Below, piece after piece: positions 13,632 to 21,581 of a DNA stretch of 23,171 nucleotides (positions are counted from its first letter, which is position 1; each line of letters begins with the position of its first letter). The notes under the pieces were generated by a model. The model did no database searches, had not been told where the DNA came from, and was given only the letters and a program-made list of their open reading frames with translations. Made by a program: the position numbers and the translations under genes. Origin of the DNA: JBDTGE01 sp050742975. Its GTDB lineage: Bacteria > Actinomycetota > Actinomycetes > Mycobacteriales > Jatrophihabitantaceae. Location of the stretch: positions 1-23,171 of the forward strand of contig JBOGDQ010000103.1 in the NCBI GenBank assembly GCA_050742975.1. The letters are read 5' to 3'.

Positions 13632-14515
13632 CCCTGTTTGCACCTTCGGATGAGATCGCGCCGGGCCTGCCGCGCAGCGTCGTGGCCGACGTCGTCCAGC
13701 GCGCGCTCGAGGAGGACCTGGGCGCGGTGGGCGACGTCACCACGAACGCCACCATCGCCGCGTCCGCCATCGCGTCGGCCGACCTGGTGCCCCGCCAGGA
13801 CGGCGTGGTGGCCGGGTTGTCCGTGGCGGCCCTCGTCTTCGAGACCGTCGGTCAGGGGCGGGTGCGAGTCGAGTTCGGGACGGCCGACGGCGCGCGCGTC
13901 ACGGCCCGGGAGGTGCTGGCGACGGTGCGCGGGCCGGTGCGTGACCTGCTCACCGCGGAGCGGACGGCGCTGAACCTGCTCGGCCACCTGTCCGGCATCG
14001 CGACGCTGACCCGCCGCTGGGTGGACGCCGTCGAGGGCACCGGCGCACGGATCCGCGACACCCGCAAGACCCTGCCCGGGCTGCGGGCTCTGGAGAAGTA
14101 CGCGGTGCGCGCGGGCGGCGGCGTGAACCACCGCATGTCGCTGTCGGACGCCGCGCTCGTCAAGGACAACCACGTCGCGGCGGCGGGCGGGGTCATCGCG
14201 GCGTTCGAACTCGTCCGCGCCCGGTACCCCGGCCTGCCGCTGGAGGTTGAGGTGGACACGATCGAGCAGGCCCGCGAGGTCATCGCGGCCGGCGCCCAGC
14301 TCCTCCTGCTGGACAACATGTCCCCGGAGCAGATGCGCGAGGTGGTCACCTTCGCCGCCGGACGGAGCGAGCTCGAGGCGTCCGGCGGGCTGCTCCTGAC
14401 CAACGCCCGCGAGGTGGCCGGGACGGGCGTCGACTACCTTTCGATCGGGGCTCTGACACACTCGGCGCCGCAACTGGACATCGGGTTGGACATCTCAGTC
14501 ATCGAGGCGATCTAA
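13628..14515 (+). CDS. nadC: Nicotinate-nucleotide pyrophosphorylase (quinolinate phosphoribosyltransferase)
   Basis: A 295-residue enzyme converting quinolinate and PRPP to nicotinate mononucleotide, CO2 and pyrophosphate. An N-terminal alpha/beta lobe (EEDLGAVGDVTTNATI) precedes a barrel. The catalytic and PRPP-binding motifs are ERTALNLLGHLSGIAT (111-126), RDTRKTLPGLRALEKYAV (143-160), GGGVNHRMSLSDA (163-175), VKDNH (178-182), and LLDNMSP. ATG 13628 overlaps the nadB stop, and TAA 14513-14515 abuts the coaX GTG with no spacer. All family motifs expected by eye are present. Confidence 0.97.
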   Translation: MTLFAPSDEIAPGLPRSVVADVVQRALEEDLGAVGDVTTNATIAASAIASADLVPRQDGVVAGLSVAALVFETVGQGRVRVEFGTADGARVTAREVLATVRGPVRDLLTAERTALNLLGHLSGIATLTRRWVDAVEGTGARIRDTRKTLPGLRALEKYAVRAGGGVNHRMSLSDAALVKDNHVAAAGGVIAAFELVRARYPGLPLEVEVDTIEQAREVIAAGAQLLLLDNMSPEQMREVVTFAAGRSELEASGGLLLTNAREVAGTGVDYLSIGALTHSAPQLDIGLDISVIEAI

Positions 14516-15286
14516 GTGCTGCTGGCGATCGACATCGGCAACACCAACACCGTCCTGGGCGTGTTCGAGGGCGAGAAGCTGGAGCGGTCCTGGCGGATCA
14601 AGACCGACGCGCGCAGCACTGCCGACGAGCTGGCGCTGACGTTCCGGGGCCTGCTCGCCGAGCACGAGGTCACCGGCACGGCGGCCTGCTCGACGGTCCC
14701 GGCGGCGCTGCGCGAGCTGCGCACGATGCTCGCCGACTACTACCCGGACCTGCCCACCGTGCTCGTCGAACCGGGCATCCGCACCGGGGTCAGCCTGCAG
14801 TACGAGAACCCGAAGGAGGTGGGTGCCGACCGCATCGTCAACACGCTCGCCGCGCACCACCTCGTCGAGGGCCGCCCGGCGATCGTCGTCGACTTCGGAA
14901 CCACCACGAACTTCGACGTCGTCAACGAACATGGCGACTTTCTCGGCGGTGCGCTCGCCCCCGGCATCGAGATCAGCCTGGACGCACTCGCCGCGCGGGC
15001 GGCCCAGCTGCGCAAGGTCGAGCTGGTCGCACCGACGCGGGGACCGATCGGCAAGAGCACGGTCGAGGCGCTGCAGTCGGGCGTCGTCTACGGCTTCGCC
15101 GGTCAGGTGGACGGGCTGGTCCGCCGGCTCAGCCGCGCGCTGCACCCGCAGGATCCCGAGGCGGTGCAGGTGATCGCGACCGGAGGCCTGGCCACGCTGG
15201 TAATCGAGCACTGCGAGACGGTCACCCGGTACGAGCCCGACCTGACCCTGCTCGGCCTGCGGCTGATCTACGAGCGCAACGCCTGA
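14516..15286 (+). CDS. coaX: Type III pantothenate kinase
   Basis: A 256-residue ASKHA-fold kinase for the first step of CoA synthesis. It has the phosphate-binding DIGNTNTVLGVF (6-17), NPKEVGADRIVN (98-109, with the conserved Asp105), DFGTTTNFDVV (126-136), GGALAPGIEIS (144-154) and PTRGPIGKST. The GTG start immediately follows the nadC TAA. No separate promoter is visible, so it depends on read-through and translational coupling; GAGG inside nadC, about 11 bases upstream, may be the ribosome site. With panC, this operon holds two steps towards CoA, interleaved with two NAD steps. Confidence 0.96.
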   Translation: MLLAIDIGNTNTVLGVFEGEKLERSWRIKTDARSTADELALTFRGLLAEHEVTGTAACSTVPAALRELRTMLADYYPDLPTVLVEPGIRTGVSLQYENPKEVGADRIVNTLAAHHLVEGRPAIVVDFGTTTNFDVVNEHGDFLGGALAPGIEISLDALAARAAQLRKVELVAPTRGPIGKSTVEALQSGVVYGFAGQVDGLVRRLSRALHPQDPEAVQVIATGGLATLVIEHCETVTRYEPDLTLLGLRLIYERNA

Positions 15287-15304
15287 GCCGGACGTCCGCG
15301 TCGG

Positions 15305-15310
15305 TAGGGT
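15305..15310 (+). promoter_or_regulatory. -10 element (TAGGGT) of a leaderless-type promoter
   Basis: TAGGGT fits the actinobacterial TAnnnT -10 and ends 7 bases before the GTG at 15318, the spacing expected when transcription starts at the start codon. No ribosome site is visible before this GTG, which fits a leaderless mRNA. No convincing -35 is seen. Confidence 0.5.
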
Positions 15311-15317
15311 CGGCCGG

Positions 15318-16235
15318 GTGGACCTGCGCATCTTCACCGAGCCCCAGCAGGGCGCGTCCTACGACGACCTGCTCCGCGTAGCGCGCAAGAGCGAGGAGTG
15401 CGGCTTCGACGCGTTCTTCCGCTCCGACCACTACCTCGCGATGGGAAGCGGCACTGGGCTACCCGGACCCACCGACGCCTGGCTGACGCTCGCCGCTCTC
15501 GCGCGCGAGACGTCCCGCATCCGGCTCGGCACGCTGGTCAGCCCGGCCACCTTCCGCCACCCGGGACCGCTCGCCGTCTCGGTGGCGCAGGTCGACTCGA
15601 TGAGCGGCGGGCGGGTCGAGCTCGGCCTGGGCGCCGGCTGGTACGAGGCCGAGCACACCGCTTACGGCATCGAGTTCCCCGACGTGCGCGAGCGGTTCGA
15701 CCGCTTCGCCGAGCAGGTGCAGATCATCGACGGGCTGCTGAGCACGCCGGTCGGCTCGACGTACTCGTTCACGGGCAGGCACTACCGGCTCGCCGACTCT
15801 CCCGCGCTGCCCAAGCCGGTGCAGACGCCGCGGCCGCCGATCATCCTGGGTGGGGGCGCGAAGCCGCGAGGTGCCGCGCTCGCCGCGACGTACGCCGACG
15901 AGTTCAACGTCGGCTTCGACCGGGCCGGAACCGAGGCCAAGTTCGACCGGGTGCGCGCTGCGGCCGCGGAGACCGGACGCGAGCTCGTCTACTCCGCCGC
16001 CCAGGTGGTCTGCGTCGGACGGGACGAGGCCGAGCTGAAGCGCCGCGCCGCCGCGATCGGGCGTGAACCGGCCGAGCTGCGCGAGCACGGGCTGGCCGGG
16101 ACGCCGGCCGAGGTGGTCACGAGGATCGGCGAGTTCAGCACGATGGGGGCCGGCCGGATGTACCTGCAGCTGCTCGACCTCACCGACCTGGACCACCTCG
16201 AGCTCGTCGCCAGCGCTGTCCTCCCCCAGCTCTAA
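15318..16235 (+). CDS. LLM-class (luciferase-like, probably F420-dependent) oxidoreductase
   Basis: A 305-residue bacterial luciferase-like TIM-barrel protein. Family features include RIFTEPQQG at the first strand, GFDAFFRSDHYLAM (28-41), TSRIRLGTLVSPATFRHPG, SGGRVELGLGAGWYEAEHTAYGI and PPIILGGGAKPRG (171-183). GLGAGWYE and ILGG.. are typical of F420-dependent actinobacterial members, but FMN use is not excluded. The substrate is unknown. It starts 31 bases after coaX and has its own TAGGGT -10, so it is probably a separate unit. It ends facing the response regulator gene, 118 bases away. Confidence 0.9.
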   Translation: MDLRIFTEPQQGASYDDLLRVARKSEECGFDAFFRSDHYLAMGSGTGLPGPTDAWLTLAALARETSRIRLGTLVSPATFRHPGPLAVSVAQVDSMSGGRVELGLGAGWYEAEHTAYGIEFPDVRERFDRFAEQVQIIDGLLSTPVGSTYSFTGRHYRLADSPALPKPVQTPRPPIILGGGAKPRGAALAATYADEFNVGFDRAGTEAKFDRVRAAAAETGRELVYSAAQVVCVGRDEAELKRRAAAIGREPAELREHGLAGTPAEVVTRIGEFSTMGAGRMYLQLLDLTDLDHLELVASAVLPQL

Positions 16236-16353
16236 TCGCGACCATGCACGCGATGAGCGCTCGCGCGAAGAGCCGCCGCCAGCTTGCGGTGCGGATCGAC
16301 GACGGACCCGAAGCGGAGCGAGTGGTTCGAAGGAGATCCGCCTGCGGCGGGTG
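16236..16353. terminator. Convergent intergenic stretch with weak inverted repeats
   Basis: This is the gap between the LLM gene and the opposing response regulator. GCGGATC (16291-16297) and GATCCGC (16335-16341) are complementary 7-base arms around 37 bases, with GC-rich flanks (GCCGCCGCC, CTGCGGCGG) that could lengthen the stem. There is no T-run. It is a plausible bidirectional termination zone by position, with only modest sequence support. Confidence 0.3.
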
Positions 16354-16959
16354 TTACAGCCAACCCCGCTCGTCGGCGACCCTGATCGCCTCGATCCGGT
16401 TGCGCACCCCGGTCTTGGCGATCGCCGCGGACAGGTAGTTGCGGACTGTCCCCTCGGACAGGAACAGCTTGCCCGCGACATCGGCAACGGTCGCCCCGTC
16501 CCGCGCAGCCACGAGGACGTCCCGCTCGCGGCCGGTCAGCGGCGACGCCCCGCCGGCCAGCGTTGCCGCGGCGAGCGCCGGGTCGACGACCCGCTCGCCC
16601 CGAGCCACCCGGCGAACCGCGTCGGCGAGCTGCTCTGCCGGCGCGTCCTTGACGACGAACCCGAGCGCGCCGGATTCCATGGCCCGGCGCAGGTAACCGG
16701 TGCGTCCGAACGCGGTCAGGATGATGACCCGGCAGCCGGGCAGCTCGTGCGTCAGGGCAGCTGCGGCGGCCAGCCCGTCCATGCCCGGCATCTCGATGTC
16801 GAGCAGCGCAACGTCCGGACGAGCCGCGAGCGCCGCTGCCACGACCCCGTCGCCGCGGCCGACCTGAGCGATGACCTCGAAGTCGTCCTCCAGGTCGAGC
16901 AGCGCGGCCAGTGCCGACCGGACCAGTGCCTGATCATCGGCCAGCAGCAGCCGGATCAC
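16354..16959 (-). CDS. Response regulator, NarL/LuxR (DesR-like) family
   Basis: A 201-residue two-component regulator. The receiver domain (about 1-118) has the acidic pair D8-D9, phosphoacceptor Asp54 (LLDIEMPGMDG), Thr82 and Lys104 (VVKD). The C-terminal LuxR-type helix-turn-helix spans about 138-195 (LTGRERDVLVAARDGATVADVAGKLFLSEGTVRNYLS). The start is GTG at 16959, overlapping the kinase stop (GTGA), so kinase and regulator are translationally coupled. It is the last gene of the ABC-kinase-regulator operon and probably controls that operon or other targets. Confidence 0.94.
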   Translation of the reverse strand: MIRLLLADDQALVRSALAALLDLEDDFEVIAQVGRGDGVVAAALAARPDVALLDIEMPGMDGLAAAAALTHELPGCRVIILTAFGRTGYLRRAMESGALGFVVKDAPAEQLADAVRRVARGERVVDPALAAATLAGGASPLTGRERDVLVAARDGATVADVAGKLFLSEGTVRNYLSAAIAKTGVRNRIEAIRVADERGWL

Positions 16960-18149
16960 CGCGGGCCGGCCGTCGTGACCTCATGACCAACGGCGGGCGC
17001 GAGCGAGCTGCCGGTGCCCGGCACATCGACGCGAATCCGCCACCCCGGCGCCGCGCTGCCGACCCCGACCGAGCCACCCGCCGCGACCACCCGCTCGCGC
17101 AGCCCGGTGAGGCCGTTCCCCGCCCCGCTCACGCCGCCGCGGCCGTCGTCGACGACCTCCATCCAGTTGGCGCCCAGGCCGACGGCACAGTGCGCGGCGT
17201 GCGAGTGCCGGACGACGTTGGTGATCGCCTCGCGCAGTACCCAGCCGAACAGCTCGGACAGCGCCGGGTGCAGGACGTCGACCGAGCCGGGTAGCTCGGC
17301 CACGATCCCCGCTGCCCGCAGCACCTCGCGGGCGGTGGCCAGCTCGCCGGCCAGGGTGACGTCGCGATGCCCGGCCACCGCAGCGCGCACGTCGGCAAGC
17401 GTCCGCCGCGAAAGTCCTTCGACCTCGGCGATCTCGCCGCTGGCGCGCTCATGCTCACCCCGCTCGGCCAGCCGCCGGGCCAGCCCGGCCTTCACGGTGA
17501 TCGTCGTGAGCGAGTGCCCGAGCAGGTCGTGCAGGTCGCGGGCGATGCGGCTGCGCTCGTTCTCCGCCGCGAGCCGGGCGACCTCGGCCCGGGCCTCGGC
17601 CAGCTCCACGTTGGATTGGATGACAGCGAAGAAGCCGTACATGGCCAGGCCCACGAGCGCCACGGACAGCGCTCCGCCGTAGTTCAGGCCGTGCCCCCAT
17701 TCGGGGACGATCCGAGACGCGAGCAGGGTCACCAACGCCATCGCCACGATGACCGGCACGGCCCACCGTCGCATCGCGGCGACCGTGAGCACGGCGATGT
17801 AGACGAAGAATACGAACGCGTCGGCGTGGGCGAAGATCGTCTCGACGCCGGTAAGCACGAACGTCGCGCCGTACAGCCACCAGAAGCGGCGCGTCCGCTG
17901 CTCCCAGCCGCTGGCGATCGCAGCCAGGTAGCAGACGGCGAACGCCCCGATGATCACGTACCCGACGACGGCCGCGACGCCGCTGGAGTGGTCGTGCACG
18001 CCGCCGGCGGTCTGTATCAGGTAGATCAGCCACAGCCCCGGGAACGCCCACCGCCGCCAGCCGCCGGCCCACACGCTCCACAGCCCGGTCCGCTCGGCGA
18101 TGCGGGCGCGGATCGCTTCGGTGCTGCCGTGGGAGTTCTGACAGGTCAT
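16956..18149 (-). CDS. Sensor histidine kinase, DesK/HisKA_3 family
   Basis: A 397-residue membrane kinase. About five to six hydrophobic segments occupy residues 36-178, with no large extracytoplasmic domain, which suggests that it senses in or near the membrane. A short coiled-coil linker (VELAEARAEVARLAAENERS, 181-200) leads to the HisKA_3 dimerisation motif RIARDLHDLLGHSLTTITVKA with phospho-His207. The ATPase domain has an N-box (REAITNVVRHS, Asn311), VVDDGRGG and GNGLTGLRERV. ATG 18149 lies 24 bases after the ABC permease stop, and the 3' end overlaps the regulator. The DesK-type kinase beside an ABC exporter resembles Bacillus YvfTU-like and drug-sensing modules. The signal is unknown. 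Confidence 0.94.
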   Translation of the reverse strand: MTCQNSHGSTEAIRARIAERTGLWSVWAGGWRRWAFPGLWLIYLIQTAGGVHDHSSGVAAVVGYVIIGAFAVCYLAAIASGWEQRTRRFWWLYGATFVLTGVETIFAHADAFVFFVYIAVLTVAAMRRWAVPVIVAMALVTLLASRIVPEWGHGLNYGGALSVALVGLAMYGFFAVIQSNVELAEARAEVARLAAENERSRIARDLHDLLGHSLTTITVKAGLARRLAERGEHERASGEIAEVEGLSRRTLADVRAAVAGHRDVTLAGELATAREVLRAAGIVAELPGSVDVLHPALSELFGWVLREAITNVVRHSHAAHCAVGLGANWMEVVDDGRGGVSGAGNGLTGLRERVVAAGGSVGVGSAAPGWRIRVDVPGTGSSLAPAVGHEVTTAGPR

Positions 18150-18173
18150 GGTGAGCTTCGAGCCTAACGAGCT

Positions 18174-18929
18174 TCAGGCGCGCTTGGTGTCGCGGCGATA
18201 GGCCCAGGTGGCGAACGCGCCCATGGCGAGCGACCACACCGCCATGACGATCCACGCCTTCGCGCCCCACGGGTTGTCCGCGCCGAGGCCGACATGGCCG
18301 GCCTGGACGAGCCAGTACGACGGGAGCAGCTGGCAGAACTGCACGAACACGCCGCCGCCGGTGATCGGGAACCAGCTGCCACCCAGGAAGGCCAACAGCG
18401 AGACGCCGCCGCCCATCGCCGGACCGGACGCGTCGCTGTTGAGCAGGTGCCCCATGGCGATGCCGAGCGCCGCGAACGGGACCAGCGCGAGCAGGATCAG
18501 GCCGGTCATCTCCAGCCAGTTGGCGATCGGCATGCGCACGCCCAGCACGATTCCCGCCAGGTAGAGCAGGACGATGCTGAGGCCGGCCAGCAGGTAGCTG
18601 CTCAGGATCTTGGTGCGTAGATAGCCGCGCGCGGATAGCGGGGTCAGGCGCAGCTGACGGTTCCAGCCGATCGTGCGCTCGGCCGCGATGCGTGCCCCGC
18701 CCGAGAGCACGGCCACCATCGCTCCGAACGCGAGCAGGCCGACCATGTAGTACTGCGGGGCGAACAGCCCGGTGTGGTGGGTGGCGTCGCCGCCGAAGTT
18801 GTGGTTGCCCTTGTTCGGGCCGGCGAGCAGGAAGTACATCACGATCGGGAAGGCGAGCGCGAAGATGAACGCCTGCCGGTTGCGGAACACCCGGAGCAGT
18901 TCGTAGCGCGTGTAGGTGGCAGTGCTCAT
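18174..18929 (-). CDS. ABC-2 type transporter permease
   Basis: A 251-residue integral membrane protein with about six predicted segments. The first follows the N-terminal cytoplasmic ELLRVFRNRQAFIFALAFPIVMYF, typical of ABC-2 exporters (DrrB-like). ERTIGWNRQLRLTPLSARGYLRTKIL after the second segment is the characteristic coupling region of this family, and a loop near PSYW precedes the last segment. The short extracytoplasmic loop after segment 1 (about 36-58) contains several His. ATG 18929 overlaps the ATPase stop (ATGA). It is likely a homodimer working with the ATPase encoded immediately upstream. The substrate is unknown: a drug, lipid or peptide export role is possible. Confidence 0.93.
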   Translation of the reverse strand: MSTATYTRYELLRVFRNRQAFIFALAFPIVMYFLLAGPNKGNHNFGGDATHHTGLFAPQYYMVGLLAFGAMVAVLSGGARIAAERTIGWNRQLRLTPLSARGYLRTKILSSYLLAGLSIVLLYLAGIVLGVRMPIANWLEMTGLILLALVPFAALGIAMGHLLNSDASGPAMGGGVSLLAFLGGSWFPITGGGVFVQFCQLLPSYWLVQAGHVGLGADNPWGAKAWIVMAVWSLAMGAFATWAYRRDTKRA

Positions 18930-19879
18930 CGGTGTACGGCTCCCAGCTCCGGCGCATCGTCGGCACCGCTCGTCAGTTGCATGAACGCCTCCTCCAGGCC
19001 GGCGCCGGTCACCTCGATGTCGCGCGCCGCGGGGTAGGCGGGCAGGAGCGCGCGCAGAGCCACGTCCGAGTCCGTGCAGTTGAGGATGACGGCCTCGCCG
19101 CGTGCGCTGACGCCGGTGACCCCCGGCAGCGCGGCGAGCGCGTCGGTGTCCGCACCGGGAAGGGTCGCTCGGATGGTCCGGGCACCGACCGTCGCCTTGA
19201 TCTCGGTGGCCGGGCCGTCGGCGACGACCTTGCCGTGCGCCATCAGGATGATCCGGTCCGCGTACGCGTCGGCCTCCTCCAGGTAGTGCGTCGCGAACAC
19301 CACGGTCCTGCCGCGCGCTGCGAACTCGCGCATCGTCGCCCAGAAGTCGCGGCGGGCCTCCACGTCGAGGGCCACCGTCGGCTCGTCGAGCACCAGCAGA
19401 TCGGGGTTGCTGACCAGGGCGATCGCGAAGCGCAGCCGCTGGGTCTGGCCGCCGGAGAGCTTGGTCGTCCTGCGCTCGGCCAGATCACCGATCCGCGTCA
19501 GCTCGATGACCTCGTCGACGTCGAGGGGTTGCGGGTACAGGCTGGCAACCATCGTGATCAATTCGCGCACGGACAGGTACTGGATCACGCCGCCGACCTG
19601 CAGCATCGCGCCGACCGCGCCGGACGCGATCGCCTTGTCCGGCGTCATGCCGAACAGCGTCACCGAGCCGGCGTCCGGCGCCAGCAGGCCGAGCAGCATG
19701 TCGATCGTCGTGGACTTGCCGGCGCCGTTCGGGCCGAGCAGGGCAACGGTCTCGCCCGGGGCGATCGAGATGTCCACGCCACGGACGGCATGCACCGGAC
19801 CCTGCGGCGACTTGAAGGACTTCGTGAGTCCGGACAGAGCTATGCCGGTTGTCGGCGGGCTCGCGAGATTCGTCGTCAT
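18926..19879 (-). CDS. ABC transporter ATP-binding protein (DrrA-like)
   Basis: A 317-residue ATPase. Walker A is GPNGAGKS (49-56), the Q-loop Gln is at 94, the signature is LSGGQ (141-145), Walker B is LLVLDEPT (161-168), and the switch is His198 (FATHYLEEADAYADRI). The C-terminal ~90 residues form the extra domain of DrrA/CcmA-type exporter ATPases. It is the first gene of the operon (ATPase, permease, kinase, regulator). ATG 19879 is preceded by CAGGGT six bases upstream, either a weak -10 for a leaderless mRNA or a poor ribosome site. It shares a 99-base divergent region with lysS. The frame is open far upstream, but that part lies antisense to lysS and is not coding. Confidence 0.95.
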   Translation of the reverse strand: MTTNLASPPTTGIALSGLTKSFKSPQGPVHAVRGVDISIAPGETVALLGPNGAGKSTTIDMLLGLLAPDAGSVTLFGMTPDKAIASGAVGAMLQVGGVIQYLSVRELITMVASLYPQPLDVDEVIELTRIGDLAERRTTKLSGGQTQRLRFAIALVSNPDLLVLDEPTVALDVEARRDFWATMREFAARGRTVVFATHYLEEADAYADRIILMAHGKVVADGPATEIKATVGARTIRATLPGADTDALAALPGVTGVSARGEAVILNCTDSDVALRALLPAYPAARDIEVTGAGLEEAFMQLTSGADDAPELGAVHR

Positions 19880-19966
19880 GCGGCTAACCCTGCCGTATCG
19901 GCCGCGGGCCGGGCAGTGGCGGTCCCACGTGGATCGCGCGTGACATTCGTCAGGACGGGGCGTCGA

Positions 19967-19972
19967 TAGTCT
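19967..19972 (+). promoter_or_regulatory. -10 element (TAGTCT) of the lysS promoter, leaderless type
   Basis: TAGTCT ends 6 bases before GTG 19979. No ribosome site precedes this start, so a leaderless lysS mRNA is likely. GTGACA at 19940-19945 resembles a -35 but is 21 bases away, longer than usual. The promoter lies in the 99-base region shared with the divergent ABC operon. Confidence 0.5.
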
Positions 19973-19978
19973 TTGCGC

Positions 19979-21481
19979 GTGAGTGACCACGAACCCGACG
20001 CCAGCGCATCCGACGACCTGCCCGAGCAGTTGCGGATCCGTCGCGAGAAGTACGACCGGCTGATGTCCGGCGATGCGCCTCGCGCCTTCCCGGTGGGCGT
20101 GGCGCGCACCGACTCGCTGGCCGACGTCCGGGCGGCGTTTCCCGACCTCAGCGCGGACACCGAGACCGGCCGCCGGGTGGGCGTCACCGGTCGGGTGATC
20201 TTCGTGCGCAACACCGGCAAGTTGTGCTTCGCGACGCTGCGCGAGGACGGCGTCGAACTGCAGGTCATGCTCTCGCTGGACCGCGTAGGCGCGGACTCGC
20301 TCGCCGCGTGGAAGGCGGACGTCGACCTCGGCGATCTGGTCTTCGTCCGGGGCGAGGTGATCGCGTCCCGGCGCGGTGAGCTCTCGGTGCTGGCCGAGTC
20401 GTGGCAGATCACCGCCAAGGCGCTTCGGCCGCTTCCGGTCGCGCACAAGCCACTCTCGGAAGAGACCAGGGTGCGCCAGCGCTACGTCGATCTGATCGTC
20501 CGTTCCGACGCGCGGGAAATGGTGCTGACGAGGGCGACGGTTACCCGTTCCCTGCGCGAAACGCTGCACCGGCGTGGATTTGTCGAGGTCGAGACGCCGA
20601 TCCTGCAAACGGTGCACGGTGGCGCGGCCGCCCGTCCGTTCCACACCCACCTGAACGCGTTCGACCTCGACATGTCGCTGCGTATTGCCACCGAGTTGTA
20701 CCTCAAGCGGTGCATCGTCGGCGGTATCCCGAACGTGTACGAGCTGGGTCCGGCATTCCGGAATGAGGGCGTGGATTCGACGCATTCGCCGGAATACACG
20801 CTGCTGGAGGCGTATCAGTCCTACGGCGATTACGACACGATGGCCGAGTTGACGCGGACGCTGATCCTGGACGCGTCCGAAGCGAGCGGGGTCAAGGTTC
20901 CGGTCACCTCCGACGGCGTGGAGATCGACCTCAGCGGGCAATGGCGTTCGGAGAGCGTGCACGAGCTGGTGTCCGACGCGGTCGGCGAGCCGGTCACGCC
21001 CGACACCGGGGTCGAGGAGCTGCGCCGCCACGCCGAACGTCTCGAGGTTGCGCTCAAGCCGGGCTGGTCGGCGGGTGAGGTCGTCCTGGAGCTGTACGAG
21101 AAGCTGGTCGAGCACACCCTGATCCAGCCGACGTTCGTGAAGGACTATCCCGTTGCGGTCCGCCCGCTGGCCCGCCCGCACCGGGACGACCCGCGGCTGG
21201 CCGAGGCCTGGGACCTGATCATCGCGGGCGTCGAATTGGCGCCGGCCTACTCCGAGCTCGTCGACCCGGTCGAGCAACGGCGGCGGCTGGTGGAGCAGTC
21301 GCTCGCTGCCGCCAAGGGCGATCCCGAAGCGATGCAGCTGGACGAGGATTTCCTACGCGCCCTGGAATACGGTATGCCTCCGACCGGCGGAATGGGACTC
21401 GGAGTGGATCGCCTGGTCATGCTGCTGACCGGCCGTGGTATTAGGGAGACAATTCTGTTTCCGTTGCTGAAGCCGCTGTGA
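19979..21481 (+). CDS. lysS: Lysyl-tRNA synthetase, class II
   Basis: A 500-residue enzyme charging tRNA-Lys. The N-terminal OB-fold anticodon domain is VGVTGRVIFVRNTGKLCFATL (67-87) and onwards. The class II core has RYVDLIVRSDARE (168-180), VETPILQTVHGGAAARPFHTH (204-224), motif 2 FRNEGVDSTHSPEY (260-273) and motif 3 GMGLGVDRLVMLLTG (471-485), ending in LFPLLKPL. The start at GTG 19979 (MSDHEPD) follows a TAGTCT -10 at leaderless spacing; TTG 19973 in the same frame overlaps that promoter element and is less likely. It is followed 100 bases later by lsr2 with its own promoter. The order lysS-lsr2-clpC is the usual one in actinobacteria. Confidence 0.97.
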   Translation: MSDHEPDASASDDLPEQLRIRREKYDRLMSGDAPRAFPVGVARTDSLADVRAAFPDLSADTETGRRVGVTGRVIFVRNTGKLCFATLREDGVELQVMLSLDRVGADSLAAWKADVDLGDLVFVRGEVIASRRGELSVLAESWQITAKALRPLPVAHKPLSEETRVRQRYVDLIVRSDAREMVLTRATVTRSLRETLHRRGFVEVETPILQTVHGGAAARPFHTHLNAFDLDMSLRIATELYLKRCIVGGIPNVYELGPAFRNEGVDSTHSPEYTLLEAYQSYGDYDTMAELTRTLILDASEASGVKVPVTSDGVEIDLSGQWRSESVHELVSDAVGEPVTPDTGVEELRRHAERLEVALKPGWSAGEVVLELYEKLVEHTLIQPTFVKDYPVAVRPLARPHRDDPRLAEAWDLIIAGVELAPAYSELVDPVEQRRRLVEQSLAAAKGDPEAMQLDEDFLRALEYGMPPTGGMGLGVDRLVMLLTGRGIRETILFPLLKPL

Positions 21482-21506
21482 GAATTGCGGGGCTGGTTCG
21501 ATTCAT

Positions 21507-21539
21507 TTGTGGCGCAGTGCAATTGTTAGTGTATAGGGT
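21507..21539 (+). promoter_or_regulatory. lsr2 promoter
   Basis: TTGTGG (21507-21512) and TATAGG (21532-21537, extending to TATAGGGT at 21539) form a -35/-10 pair with a 19-base spacer. The surrounding 21495-21535 stretch is AT-richer than the rest of the window, which could also suit self-binding by Lsr2. The predicted 5' leader is about 35-40 bases and includes GAGAGGA (21564-21570), 11 bases before the ATG. Confidence 0.55.
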
Positions 21540-21581
21540 GGACCGAAATCGGCCCCCCAAGATGAGAGGACGACCCACTCG

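Noticed and set aside
11844..13643. 599-codon minus-strand frame opposite nadB
   Set aside because: Antisense to a textbook nadB with all motifs; composition typical of shadow frames.
18606..18617. GATCTTGGTGCG in the ABC permease gene as a distant repeat copy
   Set aside because: It encodes RTKIL on the minus strand, a normal part of the permease coupling region; isolated match by coding chance.
20755..20766. CATTCCGGAATG palindrome in lysS
   Set aside because: It lies in the codons for the conserved motif 2 (AFRNE) and needs no regulatory explanation.
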